A stretch of 64,000 bases of DNA from Blasia pusilla (Eukaryota > Marchantiophyta > Marchantiopsida > Blasiales), in the NCBI GenBank assembly GCA_050084515.1, contig CM114272.1, positions 45,508,001-45,572,000 on the forward strand. Direction: 5' to 3'. Position numbers and translations under genes: made by a program. The notes beneath the pieces are model-generated. The model worked only from the letters and a program-made list of their open reading frames with translations. It searched no databases and was not told where the DNA came from. Every line of letters starts with the position of its first letter. Position 1 is the first letter of the stretch. Positions 33,801-46,066 of this stretch are shown here, one piece after another.

Positions 33801-35736
33801 TCACATTAAAAGAAAGACATCGGTTAAGTTAACTATTAAAACACTTGTTAATTTAGTTATTATGTTAAATATTACAAGGTCAACAATAGAGGAGAATAGA
33901 AAATACACAACATAAGAGGAGGGTTTTTTCAAACCCCATCCTCTTTTAATTATATAGATTTAGAGGATAAGGGTGAGTTTGGTGGATGGCGCTAGATATA
34001 TGTCCATGGAACTAGGGTTGTGTGCTAGGGTAGTAGGGTACTTGGACCCTGACCTTTAATTAGAAGATCTATGGCATTAAAGGGATAAAAAACCAGGCAT
34101 CCAATGATCTTTGTGTGGGAGACTTGCGAAAGAAAAGGGGATACTTGACATTTTGTCAAACTCTGAGCAATCATCTACGTATCGGAAATAAACCGAACAG
34201 GAAAGAATACCCCAGGAAAAACTGACTAGATCAGAAGAAGTTGGGAGAGAGCCGACTGCTTTTAGAGAATACCCAAAGGCTTACCCAAGTGTCCACAAAA
34301 AATTGGAAAGATGAAAATACTGGCAGACCCTCACGTTGGAGATGGTACTTTTGTACAATTTCTCCAATTTTACAGAAGTTCGCTATGATAGGGAATTTTC
34401 TTACTCTTACTAAATGCTTTGGAAGATTTCGACAAACTTTGAATGTCAAACGGATGGCAATGCAATCTTTTAAAAATGTCACTTATAGCGGGAATGTGTA
34501 ATTACTATGATGAGTCTTAGGCTCTCTTAATTTCACTACTCTTTAAATCTGACGGGTGTCAACATATAAAAAAATTCAAAGGACAAGTATTAGCACCAAG
34601 CACCATAGGAGGGTCTCTCTAACTCCATCTTTTGTTAATAATACAAATAGATATGAAGAACCTGGGTTGTGTGTTGATATCGTTGGTTAAAATCCAAAAA
34701 AAATCTTGGAAGTAAAAAATTTCTTTGCACTTTGTATCATATAGCAAATAGGAATAGAGTGAAAAATTACCATCTAATCATGTGCTCATTGAAAATTTAC
34801 TAATTTTCAGAAAAACCTATTGATGTTTAACACCAATCCGAATTTGTATACGCCACGGGTATGCATGTGCTAAGCACAAATTAATTCTGGGTGGTTGCTT
34901 AATTATGGAGAAGTAGAGAATTCCCTTTAATTTCCTATTACTTCTCAAATTTTCCCTCCTTCCTCCTTCCCTAACCTTCTTTTCAAATGCAAGAGTGAAA
35001 ATAAATTTGTCAATATGTTGAGAATTCTGTCTTTATGTAGCATATGGACTTTGGACTAATAGAATACAATTTATTTTTAAAAAAACCTCAAATCAATGGA
35101 AACAAAATGACATCGCAAAACGAGGAGCCAAGAAATCAATATCATGGAATGAAGATTGTTTCTCTTACACGACATTTGCCTTCCCCACATTAATTGTAAC
35201 ATTATATGTGGTTAGTAAGCTAGGCTTAAATGAATTGTAGATTATAAGATGTTATCAATGGAAAATTTGAAATTGACAATGATTAACTTACGTTTTGATA
35301 GGATCATGCTATGGTTACACCCAAAGTTGTTTCAGGCAAAGACCAGGATGCATGGTTAAGGTTGCCATTTCCTTATTCTTGATGGTTTGTCCCATTTTTT
35401 CTCATTATAGTTTTGTAATTTTTTTAACGGATATTCTTGTTAACTCATCCTCTAGGTAGTCCACACTATTTCGTTAGTAAGGGATTATGCGAATTAAAAT
35501 TTTCTAAGGTAAACATATCTCAATTATTCTTAAGGTTCAAAAGTTGTGTTAAAAAAAGTAATTTCAAAAAAAAGTTCCCATCCCATTATCTTTCCAAGTA
35601 AATTTGTTAATAGGACTCTCTATATGGGATCATTTGTAAGAAACAAATTTCCCATCCTTGTAAATGAAGTTCATTTTTTAATCATTACTTGTTAACTTTT
35701 TACTCATGGGTGGGATGATAATATCCATAAGTAATA

Positions 35737-35775
35737 CTAGTGGATACTCGTGTCATGCATGGGCTAATAAGTAAT
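35737..35775 (-). other. Candidate Helitron 3' terminus (reverse strand)
   Basis: The reverse strand reads GCCCATGCATGACACGAG, then TATCCACTAG followed by T. CTAG-T with an upstream partly self-complementary G/C block fits a decayed non-autonomous Helitron end. The 5' end was not located. Confidence 0.4.
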
Positions 35776-36642
35776 GATGAGCACCATTGGTCCACTCCTA
35801 AAGTCTCCTTTTCCCTAACTTAGTTAGACATGAATAACTCATTTGATGGGACAAGTGTCACAATAGGAGGCCATCCGTTAAGACATGTGTTGAATTGGGA
35901 GATAATTAGTGTTGAGAGGCACATCTCTAATAATAATATAGATGTTTGGCAAGTCATGGATATTGATATTTTCATTCATCCCCAACCTCCTTGGTTGCCC
36001 CCAAAAAAACTTCAAATAGGTTGGAGATTCATTTCCTCCTTTCCTCTTCAATACGTATCTCAATCATCCGCATCTGAAAAATCATGGCGGATAACCTCTT
36101 TTGGTTGTCAAGTTGATTATTGAATAACATGGCTTTTGAATGGGTCTAAGCCAATTCCATGACGGGTTTTTAATATGATATAATTTTTGCACAAATCATT
36201 CCTTTGGGAAACTTGGGTGGCTGCTTTCTTTGGGTTAGAAAGATTCATCAACAAAAGATAGTTAGATGGGATGAGACGGAGTGGGGTTACACAACATCCC
36301 TAATTTGGAAGCAAAAGAATCTTGAGAAGGATCATGCGTAAATATATTGTTAATTAACTTCAAAGAGAGAGATGAGGGGCTCACACCATTGCACACAATT
36401 GTTCATTGTAATATTAACAAGCTTAATTAAGGTGCAAGCAAGAGGAGGGAATCACACTATTCATGAAGGTAAACATGTCTACAAGTGGGAATAGAGTTAT
36501 TCTTTTTTGTATGTGGGGGACTATAATCTGGCACAAAATATTGAAGAGTAGATATTTATGTCCTAGTACGAGCATATCAATGTTTTTTTGTCGTGTGTTC
36601 ACACTCTGTCCTGCCCTACCCCACCCCACTACTCCCCTCTCT

Positions 36643-37162
36643 TGTCACGTTTGTTAAGATAGATCGACGAGATCTAGTGAGCGCCTTTAGATATACTTGA
36701 GGAAAACCTCAAGAAGTTGAGGATGATCTGCTGAGGCCACGAGTAACCTGAGAGAGCACGTTTCCCCTTTGTTTTGGCTCATTTGGAGCCATATTGAGGA
36801 ACTTAATATTTTGGGTAAGTTATCATTTTTGGTATAGTTGACTTTCCACTTTGGGAAGTGGCCCTTGACCGGCTACAGTAGGTCAAGAGCCAAGGAGGTG
36901 ACCTACGAGCATAGGTTACCGTGGAGAGGGCTTGGGAGAGGGAAGGGGGTATACCTCCAAGAAAGAGAGCTTGGGTGCTCATTCTCTCTTTGTTGAACCT
37001 CTTGGAATGAGGCGGCAGAGCTATGGTCCTCCTTGCCTTGTGTGTGTAACCCAAGCCTCTCATTAGAAGAGTGGGTTTGGTTTGACATGAGAGAGAGTGC
37101 ACACCATGGAGAGCTTGGTGTGAGACCTTGTTGTTATGATGGAGAAATTTGATTGATTTGCA
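36643..37162 (+). repeat. G2 block A1
   Basis: Starts TGTCACGTTTGTTAAGATAG and ends GATTGATTTGCA, passing into gag-derived text with no block B behind it. It is the 5' terminal repeat of G2. Confidence 0.8.
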
Positions 37163-37210
37163 AAGACCTCCAAGCCTCTAGGCCCACCCGGACTGACAAC
37201 TTGATCTAGT

Positions 37211-37502
37211 GCCCTCTCTGGCCCTCAGTCTGGACGTAACTCGAGGTGTAAGCTGAAACATTGTGCACATGTATGACCATAACTCTAACAACAGTCACAC
37301 TCATAGACTCTTGGTGGAGCCCATCACCAACGTGATTACGCCCGTCACGATAGTGGACACGTGCCTCAACATGGAGGACAAGATGGGCGGGGACCAGGAG
37401 TCTACCAATGTGACTATTGTTAGAGATATGGTCATACACGTGCCTGATGTATGTTTCAGCTTACACCTCAAGTTACATCCGGACCGAGGGCTAGATAGAG
37501 CA
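37211..37502. repeat. Inverted duplication in the G2 gag zinc-knuckle region
   Basis: Arms at about 37211-37316 and 37394-37502, spacer about 77 bases. The left arm is the reverse complement of the right: GTAAGCTGAAACA at 37248 pairs with TGTTTCAGCTTAC at 37450, and TATGACCATAACTCTAACA with TGTTAGAGATATGGTCATA. Both arms derive from the second zinc knuckle. As a result the reverse strand at 37206-37439 also carries a gag-like frame. Confidence 0.85.
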
Positions 37503-37700
37503 CCAGATCCAGTAGCCGGTCCGGATGGGCTTAGAAGTCGTGCACCAGATGGTCCCGTTGGGGGACGAGGAGTTGGATTTGCCCGAGGAGGTGGTGGAGT
37601 TGCCCGTGGAGGAGGTAGAGCTCCGCCATCTAGACACCTTGAGAGAGATTTCGGACGTAAGGTTGGGATGGCTGCTCAGATACAGTAGTGGGAGCAGCAG
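37300..37700 (+). pseudogene. G2 gag, nucleocapsid remnant
   Basis: The frame at 37263-37688 reaches HLKLHPDRGLDRAPDPVAGPD and the Gly/Arg-rich GGRGVGFARGGGGVARGGG tail, matching the end of the G1 gag. The zinc-knuckle cysteines are lost (for example VIHVPDVCFSLH). Everything upstream, including the capsid, is absent; A1 lies only about 50 bases before the duplicated block. The Arg/Gly-rich end would bind RNA in an intact element. Confidence 0.65.
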
Positions 37701-38399
37701 ATTGCTGCTATGGCATTGCGGTTACCCGATGTCGGATGAGTGGCATTGCCGTCTTATGGAGCTGCCGGAGATATGAAGGATCCTGGTTGGATGTGCGCGA
37801 TTGTCCAATTGGAGGCAGTCGATGTTGTAACACGTGGAGCCACCAGAGAGTTGGATCCACATAGAAGGAAGGCCAAGAAACACACCTCGCTTCTTCACTC
37901 TTCCATGTTGTCCGAGGCGATGAGGACCCCATGGATGGGTCCTGATCAGAGTTTCGGGAGAGTTGATGTTGTTGGTGTGCAGGCGCAAAGGACGATGGGA
38001 GAAGTGAGTGTAACCACTCTTATTGATGATGTTCAAGAGGAGCATGTGTTGAGTAAGATGTTGGGGATGGTCACAATGGTGTATCGTGCTCCTTCGTTTT
38101 CTGGTTCCTATGTTATGACGTTGAGAGGTGTGCCTGCTGAGGTTTTTTGGCTGGCTGCTATGCTATGTGAGCATGAAGATGATGTTCTTGCATCATGTTC
38201 AGAGGTGATTGTAGAGGAGGTGATGGTCCTGCCCTTGAAGCCGATGCTCAGGCCGTCCACCTCAAATTCATGGCAAGTTGCGGCTGCTAGGATGGCGAAG
38301 ATGACCGCTAGACCCGCAATAGAGCGTGCCATGGTTGCTCCAGGTGTTGTGTTGCTAGATAACCCGGGAGAGGTATTCCATTTGGTTAGTCAAAGAGGT

Positions 38400-38705
38400 A
38401 GAGTATTATTTTTGCAACGTGTTTTTTAGATTTAGGAGCGCAACCATTGATGTTGTGGAAGACGACATTCACGAGTTTGTGATAACGAGGGCTGATGTGG
38501 AGCGTTGTCCATTCAAGATACAGACATCCTTGGGTGGAGCGAGTACCACACGATTTAATCATCCGAAAAGAGGTTGTGGTGAGGATTTGCCCAAGACATC
38601 CTATTGAGGAGTCCGTTGTGCGAGCTAAGGCGATAGTGACTGATGCCGAGTCCTACGACGTCTTGGTTGGTGGAGTAGTGTTATACCCAATGGGATTTCC
38701 CTAGA
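38400..38705 (+). pseudogene. G2 aspartic protease
   Basis: LDLGAQPLML (38426-38455) holds the active-site Asp in the DLGA form also used by G1. HTSLGGASTTRF follows, then VVVRICPRHPIEESVVRAKA and ESYDVLVGGVVLYPMGF at 38648-38700. The stretch between LDLGA and SLGG is in a different frame from the rest. The function inferred is processing of the Gag-Pol polyprotein. Confidence 0.75.
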
Positions 38706-39287
38706 TTAGTGAGAGGAGTCAGCATCCTACAGACCAAGATGGCAATAAGGTGATGGGCATCTGAGCTCATTTACCCATTCGATTCACGGGTGGAGTGATC
38801 GAGCGATGACGAGGAGAGATAATGACATAAGCAACATTCAGCAAGGCCATCAAGTGGCCTTGTGACTTGATTGAGGGGCATGTCCATGCAGAGCACACAT
38901 CCGTGCTTGACCCTTCTAGGGAGAAGAGTGTTATGGTAGCCACATCATTCCATGGAGAAGAGATGCCGCTGTGGGGCTCAAGTGAGGAGCTTCGATGCTT
39001 AGCTAATGAGCATGTGTAGATGGTGTGGAGTGAGGCGTTTGCACCAGAGCGTGATGGGTTAGAGGAACCCGAGGTAGCCTAGAGTGCTTCTATGACTCCT
39101 TTGGACATCACATCAATTGTGTAGCGTATCCTAGAGGAGGGTATTTGCTTGTTGGATCTTTGGAGGGATCAAAGCGCATTGGCTTAGCTGCTATTTTAAT
39201 TTACAGGAAAGAGTGCGCGTGCAGCAGTACTTGTATGGTGAGATTAATGATGTTGCAAGGCGTGCTTCACTTCACCATGTGGCACAT

Positions 39288-40828
39288 TGTAATGTATAAC
39301 TCAAGGAAAAAGGTACTCTTTTAATCGAAGAGTATTAAGTTTGTTCCCAAGAGATCATCATTTCTTGAGTAAAGAGAGGTTTTATAAGAAGAATCAAGAA
39401 TAACTCCTTCGCCATTAAGCACTTGGCTAACTAAAACTACATTTTCTTCACTAGTACTAAAGATCAAAATGGTTTTCTTTCCTCTTGGACAAGACTCTTC
39501 TCAAGTGCAGATAAAGACTCTTGCAAATCTTGGATAACAAAGTTCCAACGAACACCTCAAAGAGACCTCAAGAAGGTAGCGGCTCAACCTACTTTCAGAA
39601 TTGAATCTGTCATGGTAGGTTATTCATTATCTAACAGCTTTCCTACACTCTTCCTGATTATCTTCTGGAATTCCAAAATCAAAAGACTCAACTCTCATCC
39701 ATACCGTAGCCCAATAAGATTGGCATTCAACTCCGCACATCAAAAAGTATGAGAGAAGACACTTCTACTGCATCAAAGAGTGGAAAGACCTAGAAAGTAT
39801 TGCAAGCTTTAGAGAGTACAAGACTCTTCGGCTTGGATCATCCCCAAAGACCTCCTCACACAATCCACCAAAAGAACTGGGAAACTCAAGATACAAGGGA
39901 ATGACCCCTTGTTCTTCTCCTCTATTCTTTAAATAGTTCCTTACAATTCCTAGCTCTCCCTATTCTACTCTAGATTTCTAACTGTTAACCCCTTGATTCA
40001 GATTCTCCAACCCTTCATTTTCTAAGTTGGTTGATTGCTGTGGCGATTCATTTCCGCTTCCTTCTGAATCGTTGAGCCTATTCATTTCTAATCACCGAAA
40101 ACTGCTGCGATGGTTCACTATTTATAGTCTTTGCGGTCTTTGTAGTCCTATCTTCGCAATCCTATCTTCGCAAAGACTCTTATTCTATCTTCGTGATCCT
40201 ATCTTCGCAAAGACTCTTATCCTATCTTCGCGATCCTATCTTTGCGAAGACTATTATCCTACGGCTGCAGCGAAGAGTCCTCCATGCAACTTCCTTTCAA
40301 TCCGCTTTCCTCAAAAGATTTTTCTTTTTTCTATTCCTATTCTTCATACACCTTTTTGCTTTGTGAAGACTCTTTACTTTCCTCTTCTTCTTCTTCTTCT
40401 TCCTTCTTGGATTTCTTAGTCTTCTCTCTTGGGTATTCGGTCTTTATTCTTTGTTCATAGTCTTCTCACAAAGACTCCCTTGGATCTTCTGCTGCAAAGA
40501 AGAAGTCTTTTACAGTCTTCGTTGACATTCCTCATTTCTATTCATACTACGGTCTTCCTTGAGAAGTATTCGCGCCTCTTGCTCTTTCTTCTTTCCCACT
40601 CTTTTCCTAGTTTTACACAAGTCTCAGTCCTCCAAGACAGTCCTTAATCTCCTACTATCTCTTGTCCTTTCATCAGAGTTATGTCATTCCATGTTTCCAC
40701 ACGATTCTGTAAAAAATACATCTTTACTTCCGGTATTGATTCTTTAGTCTTCACTCAATGAAGACTTCACTACAAATTTGTACAAAAATGGACTTCTTTA
40801 TCAAAATTTCAAAAATATGGGCACTATA
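39288..40828 (-). mobile_element. Solo LTR, family A, copy 2 (reverse)
   Basis: A 1541-bp copy of the repeat at 8343-9752 in reverse orientation, starting TGTAATGTATAACTC and ending GGGCACTATA on this strand. Flanks CACAT and TACAG share only the ACA core, so the target duplication is uncertain. It splits the G2 linker between HVA and QLRL, which are adjacent in G1. It is longer than copy 1, partly because of a 37-bp tandem repeat at 40161-40258. Confidence 0.8.
40147..40258. repeat. 37-bp tandem repeat within LTR A copy 2
   Basis: The unit CCTATCTTCGCAAAGACTCT plus 17 more bases occurs at 40161-40197 and 40198-40234 and partly at 40235-40258, preceded by a short partial unit. LTR A copy 1 has a single version near 8890-8915. 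Confidence 0.8.
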
Positions 40829-41720
40829 TACAGTTACGCCTCTGATTTCCCAACGCCATACAAGGATACCACAGTTCCCTATCGAGGGACATTTCATTGT
40901 AAGGGGCGTAAGATTTGGAGTGGGTAGGGACCATAGATTTGGTCATTGCTGGTTGGTCGTGTGAGGGCGAGTCGAGTGCTGGATGAGGTAGCGTGTTGGC
41001 TGACACTCGATCCAAGTTTTTTTGGGAGATGATGCCGATCTTGCGACACTTGTGGAAGCATCAATCTTGTTCTCCACCATACATTATGGAGGATATGCCA
41101 ATTTTGGGCAATTTGAGATCTCGTGTGGTGACGAGTACACATCTAGTGGACGCATGGATCCACCCAATAGTGTTGTTGGATGCGGCAAGTGTAGGTTTAC
41201 CAGCACATTGTCTGCGTCTTTGGTGGACCAACTTGGTGCCACATGAGGTGTTGCTGAGGGTTTATGCGAGAGTGGAGCACCCCTCTGCTTTGATGGTGGA
41301 TTCTATTCTAAATCCAGATCCTTGATCACAGGAAGTGGGCATGAGGCACGATGATCGACCATTGTTGACTGTGGTCAATAGGATTGGCATGCCACGAGCA
41401 GTCTTTCCCACTTTCCCGCTTCCTATGCATTCAAGGAGGCCGAGCTTGGCTTGGTTTGGGATGACCAAGTGCAACGGTTGGTGGAGGCCAACGCTCATGA
41501 GCGAGAGCGAGTGATGGGATTCCCCAGAGGAATGACGAAAATATCATCACTATCAAAGGCATCATGATGTCAAGTCTTGGGTCAGCCAATGAATCTGAAC
41601 TGCTTGACATGGATTTTCAGCTTAGGAGTAGCGTCGTTTGAGGTTGTGAAAGATCACTACTGTTGCGTTGGTGAGCCCCATAGCAACCACCAATAGCTGG
41701 GTCGGAGAGTCCTACCATTG

Positions 41721-43540
41721 TCATGATGGAGTCTTGGGAGCCAGATATGGGCCCTAACTTGACAGGAGGAAATCGGCGCCAGATATATCAATTCCTAAGG
41801 AGTTATAGGAGATGTTTTGCACTCAACATGCATGATTTGTTAATGGGTACGCTGAAGGGTCCAGGGATCCGCATTGAGTTGTCTAGTGACACGCCAATCT
41901 TTCGAAGATCCTACAGGTACAATGATATGGAGAGGGCTCTGATTCAAAGTAGGAGCCAAGACTTGGTTGTTGGACTAGTGGAGATGTCGTACGGAGAGTA
42001 TGCATCTGCCATTGTCATGCCCGACAAAAAGGATGTGTATGGCAACTGGGAGATAGGTGGATGTGTGGAGATTACCATCCTATCAATCGGCACATGAAGT
42101 CCGATAGGTATGCCATGCCCACCCTTGAGAAGATCTTTGATGCTATTGAGCATGCAAAGGTCTTTAGTTCATTGGATCTTCAAGTCAGATACCATGAGCT
42201 TAAGGTTGCATGTGAACAAAGTCCGTGTCTGTGGACATGTCCATGTGCGTGGAAGGACTTATCCATCCTTATGTTCATCCTATGGAAGGACTTGCCCACA
42301 TGTGTCCCACCTTTCCCTTCTTTCTACTTCCCTTTACTTGCCTTCATGTTCCATACTTCCCCATTTCTTCCTCCCTCCACCTCCACTCCCTTCTCCCTCA
42401 TTGCTCCACTCATCCATGCCTTGCCTTCCATCATGGACTATAAGTGTGGATCCCACCTCTTAGAACCCATGTTTGTGGACATGTCAGGACTTGTCCATCC
42501 ATGTCTGTCGTAAGGAAGGACTTGTCCGTTTTTGTGCAACCATGCATGAGCTGCCTATCAGATTGGAGGACAGGAAAAAGACAAAATTTTGGGGCATCGA
42601 TCCTCATGGAAAGGATTGTTTGTGCTAGTGGCGGTTATTACCATTTGGATTAAAGAACGCCCCGACTGAGTTTCAGAGGATCATGGATAAGATCTTGGCA
42701 AGTCTGGATTTTGCTAGGTGTTATATCGATGACATCGTAGTCTTAGCGCCATGGTTGAGGAGCATAAGCAACATCTAGAGGAGGTGTTTTGATGATTGCA
42801 GTTACATGGGCTAAAGCTACATCCAGGAAAGTGCAAGTTCTTTTACAACCAGATTGAGAACTTTGGTCATATGATATACCCATGTGGCCTTGGTGTGCAT
42901 CAGACAAAGGTAGAAGCTATTTCACACATTCCACATCCTACAAATGTGAGTCGAGTTCGTGCATTCATGGGATTGGAAAACTTCTATCAACGGAACGTCA
43001 AGGGTTTCAGTTTGATTGCAAAGCCACTAACCTTGCTGACCAAAGTGGATCAGGAGTGGCATTGGGGGGATGAGCATGAGAGAGCATTTCAATTGCTCAA
43101 GGACTGATTAACGTCCGTGCCCATATTGAGGAGACCAATTAGGGGACGTTCTTTCCAGTTGCATACAGATTGGAGCATATTGGGGCTTGGAGCCGCGCTC
43201 ACCTAGCATAACAATGAGGTTAGAGAGTTCATGGTGGCTTACGCTAGTTGCTTGAATAACGCTGCGGAGGCAAAATATAGCTCATATGAGAGTGAGCTCT
43301 TAGCTGCAGAGTGGGCTGTCGTGTATTTCAGATGTTACTTATTCGACAATCCCTTTACCATTATTATTGAACATCAACCACTTAAGTGGTTGATGGAGTC
43401 CGACAAGCTTATAGGGAAGCTTGCAATCTGGGCTTTGTTGTTGTAGGAGTATGATTTCCAAGTGGTGCATCGACCTAGGATATTCAACCAGGATGAAGAT
43501 GGTTTTGAGTCATAATCCATGCTTGAGTCAGCAAGATGCG
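41721..43540 (+). pseudogene. G2 reverse transcriptase and RNase H, split by a MITE
   Basis: RT begins QFLRSYRRCFALNMHDLL near 41789. FRRSYRYNDMERALIQ and MSYGEYASAIVMPDKKD follow, then GDYHPINRHMKSDRYAMPTL at 42065-42124 and VFSSLDLQVRYHEL. The MITE interrupts after HEL (42200). The frame continues at 42545 with HELPIRLED, FWGIDPHGKDCL, a TAG for Gln, LPFGLKNAPTEFQRIMDKI and the active-site YIDD at 42722-42733. RNase H shows LHTDWSILGLGA (43160), YSSYESELLAAEWAVVYF near 43275 and HQPLKWLMESDKL near 43372. Stops at 43107 and 43446 break the frame. Confidence 0.85.
42193..42552. mobile_element. hAT-like MITE in the G2 RT
   Basis: A 344-bp insertion (42201-42544) flanked by a perfect 8-bp duplication CATGAGCT (42193-42200 and 42545-42552). 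Its ends, TAAGGTTGCA and TGCAACCATG, are imperfect inverted repeats sharing GGTTGCA. It has no coding capacity. Inside, the motif GGACTTGTCC and variants such as GGACATGTCC recur near both ends, like the subterminal transposase sites of hAT elements. The 8-bp duplication points to the hAT superfamily. Confidence 0.8.
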
Positions 43541-45120
43541 ACATGAGCCCGTTGGCATGGAGAGAGTGATGAGGAGTTGGTGCCAAGATGGCACACGTCA
43601 GCCTTTTTGGGCATGTTGGCTATGGAGAGCCAGATTGCTAAGACTTTGATGGCGAGGTCTGATGGGGAGTCCTTAGATCCAGATGCAGGTGAGGAGATGA
43701 CAAGTAGCCGAGACATTCATGAGGATGGAGTAGTCATGGCTAGAGAGCGGGATTGGATCCTATACCGAGCTAGACGGTTCCGGTGGGAGGCGATACATAT
43801 GTTACGAGTTTGGAAGGATGGTAGAGTACATATAGTGCCTCATCCTTCATAGAGAGCACCTTTGGTGTGTCATGCCTATGAGGAGTTGGGTCATTTTGGA
43901 GTGAAGCAGATGTACGTCTTGTTCTGGATACAATATTGGTGGCAAGACATGCAGACGAACGTTCAATAGTTTATTTCCAGGTGCATGGTGTGTGATAGGG
44001 TTCGGACATCATTCAATGCTCCAAATCCACACTTGCATCCACTTCTGATCATGGGTTTAGGTTAAAGACGGAGTTTGGATTTTGTAGGATCTTCATCTTT
44101 GATGGAGCGCCATAGTCGTTATGTGTTGGTGATGGTCAAGCACTTCTCAAAGTGGATAAAGTTGGTTGCATTTATTGCCAAAGCGAGTGAGGGAGTAACA
44201 TATGCCTTCCTAGATTGAGTGGTGAGTCATTACGGTGCACCAGTTGAGGTGTTGATAGATCAAGATACAGAGTTTTGCGGGGAGTTTTAGGCCTAGTGTG
44301 ATCAGGCGTTGATTGACCACCGCACCACTTTGCGAGATCATCATGAGGAAAATGGACTAGCGGAGAGGGTTGTGTAGAAAGTGAAGTGAGGATTACAAAA
44401 TTATGGCTTGTAGAGAGGTCACCTAGGAGATTGGGATCTCTAGTTGCGGTGGTTGGAGATGGGATATAGATTCATTAGGCAGGCATCCTTAACTTCTTTC
44501 TCACCGTACTTGGTACTTTATGGCCAAGAGCCAAATTTACCTATGGCAATTTGTCAAGATGTTGGTGAGGTGTTGAACCTTGATGACCCTGATGTATGGA
44601 TGTGAGCATGTTCTTAGATGGTTGAGTTGTTTCGGAGAGTGATGCCCATGGCGTTTGAGAACTTTGCGATTGAGCAATATCGAGATACATTGAGATATGC
44701 GACTATTCGGGGAGGTCATTATCGACCGACTATCTAGAAGTTTCATCCGGGAGACTATGTCTACCTATTGTAGACGGCTCCCACGACTTTGGATGTGACT
44801 GTAGGGCGCATTATCTTGAGAGTGCGTGAGATTTTGCCATAAGGTATTCTCTTATTAGAGGGACGCAATGGTATGGTTTGGAAGGACCATGTGCGTAAGT
44901 GTGCACCATGTCACCTTCCTAACATTGACGATACAATTGATCCGAGCTTAGTAATAATTCTTGCAGGGTTGCGATGTATGTTGTGTGGTTTCGCCCATGG
45001 TGCAACCACTATGCTACTCTGTGATGGATATTCAAGAGGATGGCATATGGGATGTTTGATGCTACCTCTCACTAGGTTTATTCGAGGATGATGGATGTGT
45101 CCTAGATGTACATAGAGTAG
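43541..45120 (+). pseudogene. G2 integrase with C-terminal PHD-like finger
   Basis: The frame 43577-43852 is the spacer before integrase (RARRFRWEAIHMLRVWKDG). The HHCC domain starts near 43866 (HAYEELGHFGVKQMYVLFW) and ends CMVCDR near 43985. The core shows WSLDFVG near 44070, RHSRYVLVMVKHFSKWIKL and VLIDQDTEFCGEF near 44255, where the second catalytic Asp region reads IDQD. LAERVV follows with the catalytic Glu at 44363-44365. The C-terminus has GRNGMVWKDHVRKCAPCHL (44862-44920). The PHD-like finger is at about 44975-45110: CMLCGF, LLCDGY, HMGCLMLP and WMCPRC. It keeps the Cys that G1 lost but has Tyr for the next one. Multiple stops. Confidence 0.8.
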
Positions 45121-45231
45121 GTAGTTCTAGATTCCGACTTATGTTTGTGACATGGATGAAAAGAAGGCGACTAAGGGGATAGATGGCTATCTGGAGTTAG
45201 AGGGATCTAACCATCAGCTAGGGGGGTCAAT

Positions 45232-45342
45232 TGGAGATATTTTAGTACTTCTTGTCTCGTTTGTTTGATGCCATGAGTTAGCATGGGATCGTATATATTT
45301 GTGTGTATGTTCGGTGACAACGATGTGTATACGCACGACTAT
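45232..45342 (+). repeat. G2 block B1
   Basis: Starts TGGAGATATTTTAGTAC right after a GGGGGGTCAAT purine tract and ends ACGCACGACTAT. It is slightly shorter than the G1 copy. Confidence 0.8.
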
Positions 45343-45952
<610 letters not shown>

Positions 45953-46066
45953 TGGAGATATTTTGGTATTTCTCGTTTTGTTGTTTAGATGCCATCAGTT
46001 AGCATGGGATCGTGTATGTTTGGTGACAACGATGTATGTTGTGTAGTAATATGTATGCGCACAACA
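45953..46066 (+). repeat. G2 block B2 (right end of the element)
   Basis: Starts TGGAGATATTTTGGTAT and ends GCGCACAACA. The sequence after it (CCATCTTGC) is unrelated to other flanks. Confidence 0.8.

Larger units (their letters stand above)
29859..36642. other. Low-coding region between G1 and G2
   Basis: About 6.8 kb without a recognised intact gene. A weak gene fragment sits at 30242-31647. A GC-richer, ORF-poor stretch covers 32480-33100. The rest is AT-rich with short frames lacking motifs, for example 34241-34501 and 35830-36123. Two reverse Helitron-like termini are listed separately. Confidence 0.4.
38706..41720 (+). pseudogene. G2 protease-RT linker, interrupted by LTR A
   Basis: The counterpart of G1 22976-24600, with about 1.47 kb of element sequence once LTR A is removed. 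Recognisable pieces are EGHVHAEHTS at 38870-38900, the LLDLWRDQ region near 39152 (LDLFGGI in G1), and after the LTR the frames 40993-41325 (LVPHEVLLRVYARVEHPSA) and 41341-41510. No known domain is recognised. Conservation with G1 indicates it was part of the protein. Confidence 0.55.

Noticed and set aside
34850-34880. Another Helitron-like hairpin (CACGGGTATGCATGTG)
   Set aside because: No CTAG in a plausible position on either strand.
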